This document shows, in pieces, positions 21,555 to 32,545 of a DNA stretch of 64,000 bases. The position numbers and the translations under genes are program-made. The stretch's first letter is position 1. Every line of letters starts with the position of its first letter. Under the pieces are notes generated by a model that searched no databases, was not told where the DNA came from, and saw only the letters and a list, made by a program, of their open reading frames with translations. This DNA is from Pseudevernia furfuracea (Eukaryota; Ascomycota; Lecanoromycetes; Lecanorales; Parmeliaceae), in NCBI GenBank assembly GCA_022315425.1, contig JAIUPT010000008.1, positions 637,541-701,540 on the forward strand, read 5' to 3'.

Positions 21555-21922
21555 CACATTTTTGGTTGTAGGGGACTCGTATGGAGCTCGCCTTTTCCTC
21601 TACGGTTGCGGAGTTTAGGCATTATTGGCTACTTTACTCTACGGGTACGAATGCAGGAACGCCACGAAATGCCAACACTGTAGACCGCAGGATTGGAAAA
21701 GGTCATGCATTTGACGGCTTCATACTGCATTAACTGGGTACTAATAGTTAAAAGAGAGCTTGATCTCGCTAGACAGCAATCCACAGAGACTCCGAGGACG
21801 AAGAATGGAACACCCGCCACTGGCACTTAAGCTTTCGAGCTGCAAAGGTTTTCGAGTGCTGAGTAGGGGCACAAAATGCAAGTCCAAGAGCTTTTCCATC
21901 CGAATTGTACACAGAGCTAGTT
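21555..21922. other. Intergenic between two minus-strand genes
   Basis: This 368-base spacer holds the promoter of the WDR83-like gene and the 3' region of CDC12. A CTACTTTACTCTACGG motif near 21630 matches motifs in other spacers of the window. Confidence 0.5.
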
Positions 21923-23414
21923 CTAACGACGTCCGTGGCTTCGCTGAACACTGCCTTGCATTGACTCCAGTTCCATCTCCAGTTGCTTGATACTGCAATA
22001 TCGTCAGCGGGAGCTTCTGAAACCAAGATGTGGTGGGAAATACGTACGCAGCATGTGTGCTTTCGAGATCCTTGTTCAGGCGGTCACGCTCAGAGATCAA
22101 CTTCTGCTCCCATGCTCTGAATCGATTCTCCTCCACCTTTACCTGCTCCGTGAATCTCTTGCGTAGGCTCTCTTCTTCCTCTTTGAACTTGGGATTGTCG
22201 AGCTTCCTTGGTCGGGCTTCGCCAAACTTCCTCGTCTCCATCTGCTGAGCGCGGTACGCTTCGTAGTGCATCTCTTCAGTGGTGTGAATTAGGTCCAGCA
22301 TGTGAGTTCTAATGAGAATAGACCGCAGCTTCTTGAAATCACAGTGGTCTTCATTTTCAACCTCTGCTACACCCCAAGAGTATTGACGTCCCTTCAGAAC
22401 ACGCCCGTCTTGGGTCTTCACATCCTTCTCAGATCCAATGACGGCGAACGGCATGGCTTCCGTCAAAGCCCGAGCGTGGTGGGCGGCAGCTTCGTCGTCT
22501 TCCTCTAGCGGTGGTTGATATATCTTGATTCCTTGTGCTTCAACAACAGTTCGGATCTACAGGTCTGCGTCAGCTGCACTCAGAGCTACACAGAACCTCA
22601 AAGCAAACGTACTCTTCGCTTGAATGTAGCCAGATCGGCCGGACTCAGTGTATCAGCTTTGGCTACCACAGGAATGAGATTGACCCTGGAGCTCAAACGC
22701 TTCATGACCTCGATATCCAGGGGCTTTAGAGTATGGCCGGTCGGTCTGATGAAGTAAAGGCAGGCATGAACACGGAGATCGATCCTGTCGGCTCGGCGAG
22801 GTTGTTGTTCTTGCAACATGTACGACTCATGTTGATCGTCCAGGAATTCTATGATCGGCATCCATGAGTCGCGGTTGTTGACGTAGTCGCCGAAGCCAGG
22901 AGTGTCAATGACGGTCAAGCGGACTGTCCCATCTCTTCAGAATAGGCACATCAATAAGCTCAGGCAGTTGAAGATCATACCCTTGAAGAATTTTTCTTCC
23001 AGCTCAGCCTTAGTGATCTCAATCTCAACGGTCTTGTCTACTTGCTTTGCATGGCGGCGCCTATGGTCTGCGTAGTTCTTGATGGTTGTCGAGAATAAGG
23101 TATTGATGAAGGTCGTCTTTCCCAGGCCTGATTCGCCTGCGACCTGGGATATATCAGCCTATTCAAGTTACTCGCTTGAAACGTGTGGAAATACCATGAT
23201 GGTGAATGCAGCTCCGCGTTTAGCAACGATCTTATGCCTAGACGCAAAAGTCAGTCAACGCTGGATTGTGCTTTTCGGGCACGTCAGAGGGTGTACCTCT
23301 GGTTCGGAAGCTACACCCAACGGCACATATTAGCAAATTCCTCGAGGCACGTGAGAATAGACTCACATTGGCAATGCCAATTGGCGAAGCGGCCTCAGAC
23401 ATTGCTGGCGCCAT
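21923..23414 (-). CDS. CDC12: Septin, CDC12 group
   Basis: Septation and morphogenesis GTPase that assembles into hetero-oligomeric septin filaments. Seven exons on the minus strand: 23367-23414, 23297-23310, 23195-23237, 22981-23143, 22613-22923, 22048-22556, 21923-21992, giving 385 residues. Exon 2 is only 14 nt. The joined N-terminus reads MAPAMSEAASPIGIAN then LPNQRHKIVAKRGAAFTIMV. GTPase motifs: G1 GESGLGKTT (about residues 38-46), G3 DTPGFGD, G4 AKAD in VVAKADTLSPADL. The septin unique element follows (EAMPFAVIGSEKDVKT, YSWGVAEVENEDHCDF). The C-terminal coiled coil runs through KRFTEQVKVEENRFRAWEQK to IKQLEMELESMQG and ends SHGRR. The arrangement, with KEEEESLRKRFTEQVK, matches Cdc12/AspC rather than Cdc3, Cdc10 or Cdc11. 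Confidence 0.95.
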
Positions 23415-23773
23415 GTTAAAGCTCAACTTATAGGGTTCCGGGTAATTGAGGTCCAGGAGGTGGTCTGGTCAGTAAGCCAGAGACTTCCTGTCTCTTGCAA
23501 TTGATAGAGGCGTTTGTTAGAGTCGGTTGAAACTGAACTGTTTAATAAGGGGAACTCTGGAAAGGGACAACTTTTCGCCGGTAACTACTTTAGCACTAGT
23601 GTTACGGTCGGAGCTTTCGGTTGTATGCACTACGGTAATTAATACATTTACTTTTGACCGAGGCGACCAAAGCTGTGAAATAAAATCTGTTTATTCGTGT
23701 GTAATCGGCAACGACACATGCTTTTCTACTCTTACCCTCTTATTCCTGAAGCCATATGTCTTAGATAGCCAAA
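23415..23773. promoter_or_regulatory. Divergent CDC12/PWP2 promoter region
   Basis: A 359-base spacer between the two divergent start codons. Both promoters must lie here. No specific factor site is assigned. Confidence 0.5.
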
Positions 23774-26691
23774 ATGAAGACCGAGTTCAAGGTATTGTTT
23801 CCCTTTTGTTCCTTATTGCCCATGCTTTTTGCAGAAACTAAGGCTTGGCAACAGTTCTCTAATCTGCTGGGCACAGTCTATTGCAAAGGAAACCTCCTTT
23901 TTACCCCGGATGGCACCTGTCTGCTGTCACCAGTTGGTAATCGCGTTACCGTGTTTGATCTGATCAAGTACGTGGCCCGGCTCCCGCAGCTTTGGCAAGT
24001 ATGTTGTAAATCTAAGACTGACATTATCAGCAATAAGTCCTACACTCTTCCCCTTTCCCACCGCCGAAATATCTCCCGCTTAGCCCTTAATCCGCGCGGA
24101 AATCTACTTCTCTCTGTTGACGAAGATGGCCGGGCCATCCTCGCCAACTTTCCTCGACGGCTTGCCCTTCACCACTTCTCTTTTAAAGCGCCTGTCTCCG
24201 CCCTAGCCTTTTCGCCTTCTGGTCACCATTTCGCCGTTGGAATTGGGCGATTTGTTGAAGTATGGAAAACACCTTCGACGCCAGATGTAAACACAAACGA
24301 GGGTCTTGAGTATGCGCCTTTTGTTCGGCATAGAGTGCATGCTGGGCACTACGATACCGTCCAGAGTATAGAATGGTCGAGCGACTCTCGCTTCTTCTTG
24401 AGTTCCGCAAAAGATCTTACAGCTCGAATATGGAGCCTCGATCCCGAAGATGGCTTTATCCCTACAACCCTAGCAGGCCACCGAGAAGGCGTTTTGGGTG
24501 CGTGGTTCTCAAGCGATCAGGAACAGGTAAGCCCAAAAACCTTTCGTTGCTGGAGCAAAGTCTGAGATCAAGTCAGATTTACACAATCAGCCAAGATGGT
24601 GCGCTCTTCACATGGAACTACTCGCAAATAGCAGACGCAAACGGCGAAGTCGACACTCGTGAAGATGATAAAGGTCTTCTGCAGTGGAGAATCGTACAAC
24701 GACATTATTTTATGCAGAGCAATGCAAAGGTCAAATGTGCTGCATATCATGCCAAATCCAATCTACTTGTAGTTGGCTTTTCCAATGGCCTGTTTGGATT
24801 GTATGAGCTCCCGGATTTCAACATGATACATACCTTGAGGTGCGCTCGATGTTAATTGACTGAAACCAAAGACTGACAATGCTTTCATAGTATATCTCAA
24901 AATGAGATAGATTTTGTGGCTTTGAACAAGTCAGGGGAATGGCTGGCATTTGGTGCTTCAAAGCGTGGCCAACTTCTTGTTTGGGAGTGGCAATCAGAGT
25001 CCTACATCCTGAAACAGCAAGGCCACTTCGACTCCATGAATGCTTTGGTCTACTCTCCAGATGGTCAACGTATCATTACCACCGCGGATGATGGCAAGAT
25101 CAAGGTCTGGGACACAGAATCAGGCTTCTGTATTGTCACATTTACCGAGCATTCGAGCGGTGTAACTGCCTGCGAGTTCGCGAAGAGAGGGAACGTTCTT
25201 TTTACCTCAAGTCTTGATGGCTCAATCAGAGCGTGGGATCTGATAAGGTATCGGAATTTCAGGACATTCACAGCACCTACCCGATTGTCATTTACTTCTG
25301 TCGCTGTGGACCCCAGTGGTGAGGTCGTATGCGCGGGATCTCTGGACTCCTTTGACATCCATATCTGGTCAGTCCAAACGGGCCAATTACTCGATCAGCT
25401 GTCCGGGCACGAGGGTCCAGTCGCAACTTTAGCATTTGCACCTTCCGGTGAGATCGTTGTAAGTGGGAGTTGGGATCACACAGTGCGGATATGGAGCATT
25501 TTTGGTCGAACCCAGACCAGTGAGCCAATACAGCTACAAGCGGATGTCCTCCATGTTGCATTCCGCCCAGATTCGAAGCAGGTAGCCGTTTCTACTTTGG
25601 ACGGTCAGCTAACTTTCTGGTCTGTCTCTGAAGCTAGTCAAGAAGCTGGTGTTGATGGTCGTCGTGATATCTCGGGCGGTCGAAAAGTTTCGGATCGCCG
25701 GACCGCTGCCAACGTCGCCGGAACAAAGTCTTTCAACTGTATAGCTTATAGTGCGGATGGTAGCTGCGTTATTGCTGGCGGAAATTCCAAATATATATGT
25801 CTCTATGACGTCCACTCCGGCACACTCATCAAGAAATTTACCGTTTCGGTCAACTTATCGTTGGAGGGCACCCAAGAATTTTTGAATAGCCACAATCTCA
25901 CCGAAGCTGGTCCAAGACGCTTGATAGATGAGCAGGGTGAAGCTTCGGACCTCGAAGACCGCATCGACCGTACATTACCTGGCGCTACACGTGGTGACCT
26001 TTCTGTTCGGCGGACGCGGCCACAAGTGCGTGTACCAGCAGTTGCGTTCTCGCCAACGGGCAGAGCTTTCTGCGTCGCATCTACTGAGGGTGTTCTTGTC
26101 TATTCACTTGATAATGCCCTCCAGTTCGACCCTTTCGATCTCGACATCAATATCACGCCGGCTTCTACCCTGCAAGCCATCAAGGAGAAAGACTTTCTTC
26201 TTGCCCTCATCATGGCTTTCCGACTCAACGAGCGGCCTTTAATTCGTCGAGTCTATGAAGCAATTCCTGTTACTGGTGTCGTTCTTCTCGTCAAAGCATT
26301 ACCTACCGCATACCTAGCCCGACTCCTGCGTTTCGTCGCCCAAGCTACCGATGAGAGTCCTCACCTCGAGTTCAATCTCCGATGGATTGAGGCTTTATTA
26401 CATGCACATGGTCCCTACCTGAAAGATCACGCTACATCACTTGCCTCAGAGTTGCGAACCGTACAAAAGGCGATAGCGAAAATCCAGTCAGAGTTGGCTA
26501 GATTGGCGGATGATAATGTTTATGCGCTAGATTATCTACTTGCACAGCCGCTGTTTCCCGCAGAGTTGGATCGTGAGCCGAAGGAGATGCCCTTGATGGT
26601 GAATGGCAACGGTACTTTAGGTGATCATATGGATGAGAACATGGAAGGCGAATGGATTGGCCTGGACGACAAGGGGAGTGATGTAGGTTAG
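23774..26691 (+). CDS. PWP2: Periodic tryptophan protein 2, U3 snoRNP/UTP-B subunit
   Basis: WD40 scaffold (Utp1) of the UTP-B module in the small-subunit processome, needed for 18S rRNA maturation in the nucleolus. Exons: 23774-23791, 23855-23967, 24031-24526, 24577-24839, 24891-26691, giving 896 residues. The start is MKTEFK joined to FSNLLGTVYCKGNLLFTPDG. Tandem WD repeats fill about residues 1-640 (ISRLALNPRGNLLLSVDEDG, VWEWQSESYILKQQGHFDSM, YSPDGQRIITTADDGKIKVW, EHSSGVTACEFAKRG, WDLIRYRNFRTFTAPT). The Utp12-type helical C-terminal domain contains LLALIMAFRLNERPLIRRVY and ends with the conserved acidic EWIGLDD. The stop is at 26691, but GTTAGT six bases before it could splice to 26743 and add about 15 residues ending PKDSGKG at 26790; I prefer the simple stop. 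Confidence 0.95.
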
Positions 26692-26841
26692 TATCTTAAC
26701 AGAAATCCGTTTCAAATCGAACCTTTGCCCGTCTGACACGTAGAATCGTCACTGGCACCGTATTCTCCGAAAGACTCGGGCAAGGGATAGCAGTTGAGCT
26801 GATCTTTATGCCTTTGGTGGAGGTTATATTACAGAGGGCTT

Positions 26842-28695
26842 TCATCGACCGTCATCGTCTACTCTCGTGCGCTTCGACGCTCTCTCCTCCGTCTCCTGCA
26901 CCCCGTACCGCTTGTTCCCACCTGCGCTCCCCGTCACATCCCTTATCATCTCATCAATATGGAAGGGATCCGCGGTATTCGAGATATCTTTTTCAAATTG
27001 CACCGGACCATCTCGCACCTCAGCATCAGCCGCGCCCTTGAACCCCTCCTTTGCTTTCCCTAACACTTCGAATCGATTGCTTTTCGCAATCTTGTCATAC
27101 TCTTTCCCCCCAGCTTCCTCGTCGTCATCATCATCCACATTCGCCCGAGGCCTGTATATACTGCTGATAGCGTCCTGAGCGGCGAAAAGAGGCTTGTCAT
27201 AGGCTTGGTCTTCGTTGAATCCTGTATCAAATCCACTGGTCTGGTTGAAGAGACGCGAGTCCCACATCGATTCTGACGATTGCGTAGGCTTGGCTAGGCC
27301 CAAAGCCACCTTTTCGGAAATATCTCTGTTTTGCTCCCTTGCTAACATCTGGACTCGGCGTTCTGTGCCCATGCGCGACTGGCGAAGTTGTTTCTCATTC
27401 TCTTGCCTCCTCTCCCGCCGCATCTGTTCTCGTTCCCTTGTAGCTTCGTCCTCGCTGTCTGACCGACTGTAGGAGGACGATCGACTTCTACTGCCTGAAG
27501 GGGACCTTGCGTGTGATGTACGTCTCCCAGCCATCGATCGTTCCTCACGAGCTTTTTGTGCAAGCATGCGTAATTGATCTTCTTTCTCCATCCGTTCCCT
27601 TTCTGCGACCCTCTGCTGCATGGCCGCGCGTTGCTTCACCTCCTCCCTCGCATGACGGTCCGCAGTGAATAGAGCTTCCGCAAATTGGGCGAACTTATCG
27701 TTGATTGTAACGTCCTGTAGACCACGACCATCGGCCGCTAAGCGCTTGTCTAATGGCACGGTGTATCCTTTAGGATTCTTCCAGTTCGAAATGGGAGGAG
27801 GGATCTTCCAAGCCTCTTGATCTTCGGCAGTGAGTTTGCGTGGTGGCGAGTGCATTACCGGTGGCGGCGGAGACGGAGGGCCTCTGGGTATCTTCTTGTG
27901 TCTAGAACATATTGCAGTCAGTATTCGCTGCTCTGGAAAAGGAATGACTCCGAAATGTAGACTTACTTGAATTTAGGGGGCTCCATGGGATCTTGTTGCC
28001 TCTCTACGATCTTCATGATCCTATCATTTTTGCGGGTGACATCTCCCATTTGATTCGCCGGGGTGTAGCGGACGTATGTAGGGTCGTTCCTGGTGATACC
28101 CTTGACATTCTTCGGCTTCTGGGCCGCTACAGCTCCAGAAACCAGTTTTGCCAGAGCATCCTTCGTCTTTTCCGTCTGCGCAGCGATCTCTTCTTCCGAC
28201 GGTCGATCCAAGGATATTTCCCCAACATCCGCTCTTTGTCTTAGCGGAATGAGATCCTGAAAGCTGGTGTGGACAATCCGCTTGTCATTATGGCCTTGCC
28301 GAGCAATGGCGTCGTATTTGACCTTGCCCTCGGCATCTACTTGCACAGCTAAAGCATTTGATGATGAAGAAGAAGACTTTCTGCCCATGTCGAGAGGGTA
28401 CTGGGCCACTGGGATTTCTGGAAACGCCCCGCCATCGCCATAGTCCTCCGCTAACCTTGGGCGCCATCCTGTTCTTGATCCGTATGCTGGAGGTCCACTT
28501 CGCTGCGAGAGAGTCAGTCAAAGCCGCTGCTCTTGGAGGTAGACATGAGCTCACCTTAAGGACTACCTGTGTCTCATCTAAGGATCCAGGCCCGAGGATT
28601 CTTGAACCTCTTGATTGATTTGGTAATTCCTCATGTTCGCCGGTGTAGATTGGTTTGGGCAAAGCCTTTGCCAGTGACGTCGCAACAGAGATCAT
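26842..28695 (-). CDS. PRP45: Pre-mRNA-processing protein 45 (SNW1/SKIP)
   Basis: Spliceosomal factor of the NineTeen-associated set and a transcription coregulator in animals. Three exons on the minus strand: 28555-28695, 27967-28502, 26842-27901, giving 578 residues. The N-terminus MISVATSLAKALPKPIYTGE is followed at the first join by RSGPPAYGSRTGWRPRLAED. The SNW core includes FPEIPVAQYPLDMGRK, VKYDAIARQGHNDKRIVHTS, GITRNDPTYVRYTPANQMGD, KIVERQQDPMEPPKFKHKKI, PRGPPSPPPPVMHSPPRKLT and IPPPISNWKNPKGYTVPLDK. The C-terminal half is a long charged helix with an RS patch (SPSGSRSRSSSYSRS) and ends in a basic tail. It is convergent with PWP2, about 150 bases apart, and divergent from the RA-PH gene. 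Confidence 0.97.
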
Positions 28696-28780
28696 TATGA
28701 AGTATGTAAGGGAGATTATAGGAGGTCGTGAGTCGAGTTGGCGAGCAAGAAGGAAGTGAATGATTACATACGATTTGGAT

Positions 28781-28857
28781 ACTCTACTTTACTCTACTTT
28801 ACGCCAAAGGAATGGTGTTGAAATTTGCCGAGTAGCGCCGACTAAATAAAGTAGAGT
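28781..28857. repeat. ACTCTACTTTA direct and inverted repeat
   Basis: ACTCTACTTT occurs twice in tandem at 28781-28800. Its reverse complement, TAAAGTAGAGT, lies at 28847-28857, giving 11-base arms and a loop of 45 bases. It sits 100-160 bases upstream of the PRP45 start codon, so it may be regulatory; this is inference. Confidence 0.7.
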
Positions 28858-29160
28858 AGCTCGAGACGCGCGGAGAAACACATCTTTGACCAAAATACCA
28901 AATCACCTCATTCAAAGCCAGCTGGTGACGAGGAAGCCTACTCATGACAAGGCGAAATTTCAGCGCGTGATCTTCATCTACATCCCTCCCCAAACATCCC
29001 TACCAGCCACTACTCTACTTCTACACTTCTCGTTCCCCCATAACGTCTCCACCCGTCTGTTTGATTACGGAGATTAGTTCAAACCCGTTTTTCCAGTCGA
29101 GCTGCGTGAGCATTAAGGAGTGTCCCTATTCGAGGAGCTGGTGGAGCATCTTACTAATTA

Positions 29161-29176
29161 TTGGGCCACGGCCCAA
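29161..29176. repeat. Short GC-rich palindrome
   Basis: TTGGGCC and GGCCCAA are separated by two bases, forming a 7-base-pair perfect dyad in an otherwise AT-leaning spacer. Confidence 0.75.
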
Positions 29177-29340
29177 CATGACAGGTTTAAGCCCATATTG
29201 GACGGTGACTGGAACTGAGGCCGTTATCAATTGAACGCTCTTCCTGAGAATAATATATGATGAGTCATGAAGGACAGATTTCAACACGAGACCCCTCACC
29301 TTCGAATCCCAAAATGAATATGCCAAAATTTACGAATAAT

Positions 29341-29414
29341 CCTGGTTAATCGTAGCGGAATAATACGGAGCTTGCCACGAAAGTAAATTACCGTATTCCG
29401 CTACGATTACCTGG
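29341..29414. mobile_element. MITE-like or terminal-inverted-repeat relict
   Basis: The left arm (29341-29368) contains AATCGTAGCGGAATAATACGG. The right arm (29391-29414) contains CCGTATTCCGCTACGATTA, its near-exact reverse complement with two extra bases on the left side. The spacer is about 22 bases. A 74-base structure with 20-plus-base arms and almost no interior fits a miniature inverted-repeat element or the fused ends of a deleted DNA transposon. No transposase is nearby. Confidence 0.55.
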
Positions 29415-29690
29415 ACTAGTGCAAATTGTTTAGAAACTAGTCTGTTTCAGCCCTACAGGTAAGTCGCGTGCTTACAACAGTACCACATTCTAAATAAAAC
29501 GTGTAAAGTGCCGTAGCATAGCATAGTTAATTTCAATCCTGCAGATGCATTTGTTCCAAAGTTTACGTTGCAAAAAAGCCACCCTGCGTCGCTTGAAGCA
29601 CAAGCGGAAGAAAAAAAAGAGTCCAAGTTTTGTATCTAATTCCATCAGACCTGCTTCCAACACTGGTGACACCCTGTCATACCATCAACT

Positions 29691-32147
29691 ATGTCTTTAC
29701 CCTCCTCGCCCGACGTCCCTCCGCTACCTGTGGAGGGAACCGTAGCAAGAAGCAGGTCTCGCTACAAAGGTCCACGGCCGCACAAGACTCTTACGAACCC
29801 GTCAGAGCCCCCAACCCTCAGCGCACAACAGCTTCAGCGACTGCGCAATATTCCACCTTTCCCACGCGAATTAAGACCACAGAATGATGAGGAAGATGGA
29901 ATAGGGGTTGAGATACAGCACCCGTTCCATGAAACTACGCAGAGGCAAGGAGGGTCTGCAAATAGCGCCCAAAGATCCGAAGCATTTATGGCCCAAGAAG
30001 GAGCAAATTTGGGGAAGGGACTGATTCTTATATCGTCACAGGACCAGGTTGTTTCTCAATTGCAGACTCTGCAGAGCTATCTGCCAAAGTGTTCGAGCAG
30101 AAGATACGACGCAGAAGCAGAGCCTCAGGAAGAAGCGGGCCAAAACACAACGCGGAGTCAAAAGCTAGCAACAACCCCTGGGCAATATCCCCGCGATCCA
30201 GGCTCGGGCTTGCGTTCCCCCCACAAAGAAAAGGCGGCTACGACCGTTAGATCACCTGCATTGCCTAGGAGCGGCCTCACGCAACGTATTGCTGGACACT
30301 CGGATGGAAAACGCGTACGCAAAAGTAGGGAGGAGCTCAAGAGGACAATTTCCGCGCCTATTGCCATTGAAACGCCTCATAGTACTGTTAAACCTGCTTT
30401 TGATGCACCCGTGTCGGCTGTCAATGCTGGAGAGCGCAGGGTCAAGGTCAGATATGACCAGAACCTGATGTCGCTTCCCGTAACGCCGTCAACGACACCA
30501 TTGGATATTATTATCTCCGCTGCCGATCAATTGGCAGAGTCTATTGATCCGAATAGTATGGTTCTCCTCGAGTCATTCAAGCAATTAGGACTTGAACGCC
30601 CGCTTAGGAGGTATGAGCATGTCCGTGATGTGTTAAATTCCTGGGACAATGATACGCAAAACACGTTGGTAATTAAGTCATCTCCTACAGGCGGCAGGGA
30701 TGATCTGCTGGACCTCCATTCTGTCCCGAGCTCCCAGCCTGTCGACGTATCAGTATATATTCATTATTCACAGAGACCAGGCCATTGGAATAAACGATGG
30801 GTCACGCTACGCTCGGACGGACAGATGCTAGTAGCCAAGAGAGAAGATGGTGAAACAGTTAACATCTGTCACATTTCTGACTTCGATATCTATATTCCGA
30901 CGGCACGGCAGTCGGCGAAGAGGATCAGACCACCAAGAAAGATGTGTTTCGCCATCAAAAGCCAGCAGAAGTCGAGTATGTTCTTAAGTACAGCCAATTT
31001 TGTTCATTTCTTTTCAACGAGCGATAAGACGTTGGCTGCATCTTGGTACAAAGCCGTTTTAGAGTGGAGAAGTTGGTACTTGGTCAACGTAATGGGCGAG
31101 GGAAAAGAAGGTGCACAGGGCTCCAAGAAAGTATCGACGAAAGCAGACGTTCAAAAGGTTTCAAATACTGGATTCCTGAAATCGGAGAGCCAGCGCAGAC
31201 CACCAGAGCCGCCAACGCAGGGAATGGGTTCAATCAACTCCACATTGGCCAATCTTGATACAGAGCACATCGTTCCTGTCCGAGGTTCCAACTCTAGGCG
31301 CATTGTGGTCGATGACTCTGTCGATGATATGTCGTTCCGCAGTCGAAGCGATATTCCGACACCGCAGCCCAAGAAACTTACTAGAGATTCTAATATAGGT
31401 GCTACGAGGGAACATGAGCCTTCATTCGTGCAGGCTGTACGGCAAGAAGAGTCTGAGCCCTTCGCCGCGACAGGGTTGCTCGGCAGAACGTATACCCAGC
31501 GCCAGAGAGCCCAACGAGAGCGTGAGAAGGCACACGATTCCAGGTCAGACCAAGCCGTAGCGACGCCTAACATCAACCCCGTTAACAGCTTGAATCGAAC
31601 GCTATCACAACGTCCAAAACCCAAGCCTTTGATCGACCTGACTCCTCAGTACCAGGAGCCGCCGCAGCATGCAAAGAAGGGCAGAGGTGTCGTACTTGAG
31701 CAAACACCTGCTGGAGGCCTTGTTGAAGTAGCCAACACACCAGAGGCCGCCATTCCGATTCCACCTTCTACCACATGGCGTAGACCTACAAGCAGGGGCA
31801 GAGATGGGCTCAGCGTTGCTCGATCCAAAACCGTGCGTCGAGGACGCAGCAGCGGTACGCCTTCTGAGCCGAGGCAGACTCCGACGTCACCGGAAAAGGG
31901 GGATATGGCTTTCACTGGTGGACTGCTTGCCAGCAACAGTAGAGGTCAAGATGGTGCAAGGACAGGAAGGGGGGTCAAGACTGTGTATAGGCAGGCGAAA
32001 GAACCCATGCTGGATGTAGGACAGGAGCTTCAGTATGCGTCTGGCAGTCTGCTAGAGCGGGCCGAAAGGCAAGATCGAGGCTTCCACTCGATCATCGAAA
32101 GGGAGAAGAAAAGAGAGATCTTGGCAGCTGTGGGCAAAGAGACCTAG
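29691..32147 (+). CDS. RA- and PH-domain adaptor protein (MRL/Grb7-like layout)
   Basis: Single exon of 818 residues. The N-terminal 240 residues are disordered (SLPSSPDVPPLPVEG and Ser/Arg/Pro-rich). A Ras-association-like domain starts near residue 247 (RRVKVRYDQNLMSLPVTPST; LERPLRRYEHVRDVLNSWD). A PH domain follows without a gap, about residues 355-465: VDVSVYIHYSQRPGHWNKRW, VTLRSDGQMLVAKRE, then the C-terminal helix AASWYKAVLEWRSWYLVN. This RA-PH tandem is the core of the MRL (Mig10/RIAM/lamellipodin) and Grb7 families, which link small GTPases and phosphoinositides to actin. The remaining 350 residues are low complexity with PxxP segments and a basic C-terminus. A polarity or cortex role is inferred from the domains. 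The start is the first ATG in the frame. Confidence 0.85.
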   Translation: MSLPSSPDVPPLPVEGTVARSRSRYKGPRPHKTLTNPSEPPTLSAQQLQRLRNIPPFPRELRPQNDEEDGIGVEIQHPFHETTQRQGGSANSAQRSEAFMAQEGANLGKGLILISSQDQVVSQLQTLQSYLPKCSSRRYDAEAEPQEEAGQNTTRSQKLATTPGQYPRDPGSGLRSPHKEKAATTVRSPALPRSGLTQRIAGHSDGKRVRKSREELKRTISAPIAIETPHSTVKPAFDAPVSAVNAGERRVKVRYDQNLMSLPVTPSTTPLDIIISAADQLAESIDPNSMVLLESFKQLGLERPLRRYEHVRDVLNSWDNDTQNTLVIKSSPTGGRDDLLDLHSVPSSQPVDVSVYIHYSQRPGHWNKRWVTLRSDGQMLVAKREDGETVNICHISDFDIYIPTARQSAKRIRPPRKMCFAIKSQQKSSMFLSTANFVHFFSTSDKTLAASWYKAVLEWRSWYLVNVMGEGKEGAQGSKKVSTKADVQKVSNTGFLKSESQRRPPEPPTQGMGSINSTLANLDTEHIVPVRGSNSRRIVVDDSVDDMSFRSRSDIPTPQPKKLTRDSNIGATREHEPSFVQAVRQEESEPFAATGLLGRTYTQRQRAQREREKAHDSRSDQAVATPNINPVNSLNRTLSQRPKPKPLIDLTPQYQEPPQHAKKGRGVVLEQTPAGGLVEVANTPEAAIPIPPSTTWRRPTSRGRDGLSVARSKTVRRGRSSGTPSEPRQTPTSPEKGDMAFTGGLLASNSRGQDGARTGRGVKTVYRQAKEPMLDVGQELQYASGSLLERAERQDRGFHSIIEREKKREILAAVGKET

Positions 32148-32545
32148 ATACTGAACTAAATTTTGAAGTCTGCTCTATGAATTTGAGTTTTGCAGCTTTG
32201 AGCGCAAATCGAGAATCACTCTGCCGTGAACCAAAGACCTTTTTGTAGACAACACCTGAACAGCAACGGCAGTGCAAAAACTCCATTCGAGTATAAACAC
32301 TCAATCGACCCAAAATGGTGACACTCGCAAACCCTTTGGTAATATGGTGGTAATCATTGTAATTGCCTTTATACACATTGTGGGTTTTATATTACGGCTG
32401 TAGCCATTCGACTATTTCAGCCTCTTTATCTAGTATGGTTCCCGGTGCAATATATACAAACAGAACTCCGATCGCTGAATGCTGCAATTTGAAATGTGAG
32501 TTCGTCTCCCAAATACGTTCCAATGCAGGAGGAATACCTCTTTTC
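32148..32545. other. Intergenic, convergent 3' regions
   Basis: A 398-base spacer between the stops of the RA-PH gene and the MFS transporter gene. Nothing further is recognisable. Confidence 0.55.

Larger units (their letters stand above)
28696..29690. promoter_or_regulatory. Divergent intergenic region with dyads and a hairpin element
   Basis: This 995-base spacer between PRP45 and the RA-PH gene carries both promoters. It contains an 11-base dyad (28791-28801 with 28847-28857), a GC-rich palindrome at 29161-29176 and a long near-perfect inverted repeat at 29341-29414, each listed separately. No gene is recognisable. Confidence 0.55.

Noticed and set aside
29270..29320. TTCGAATCCC as a possible tRNA B box
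   Set aside because: The T-arm stem does not pair and no A box or acceptor stem is present on either strand.
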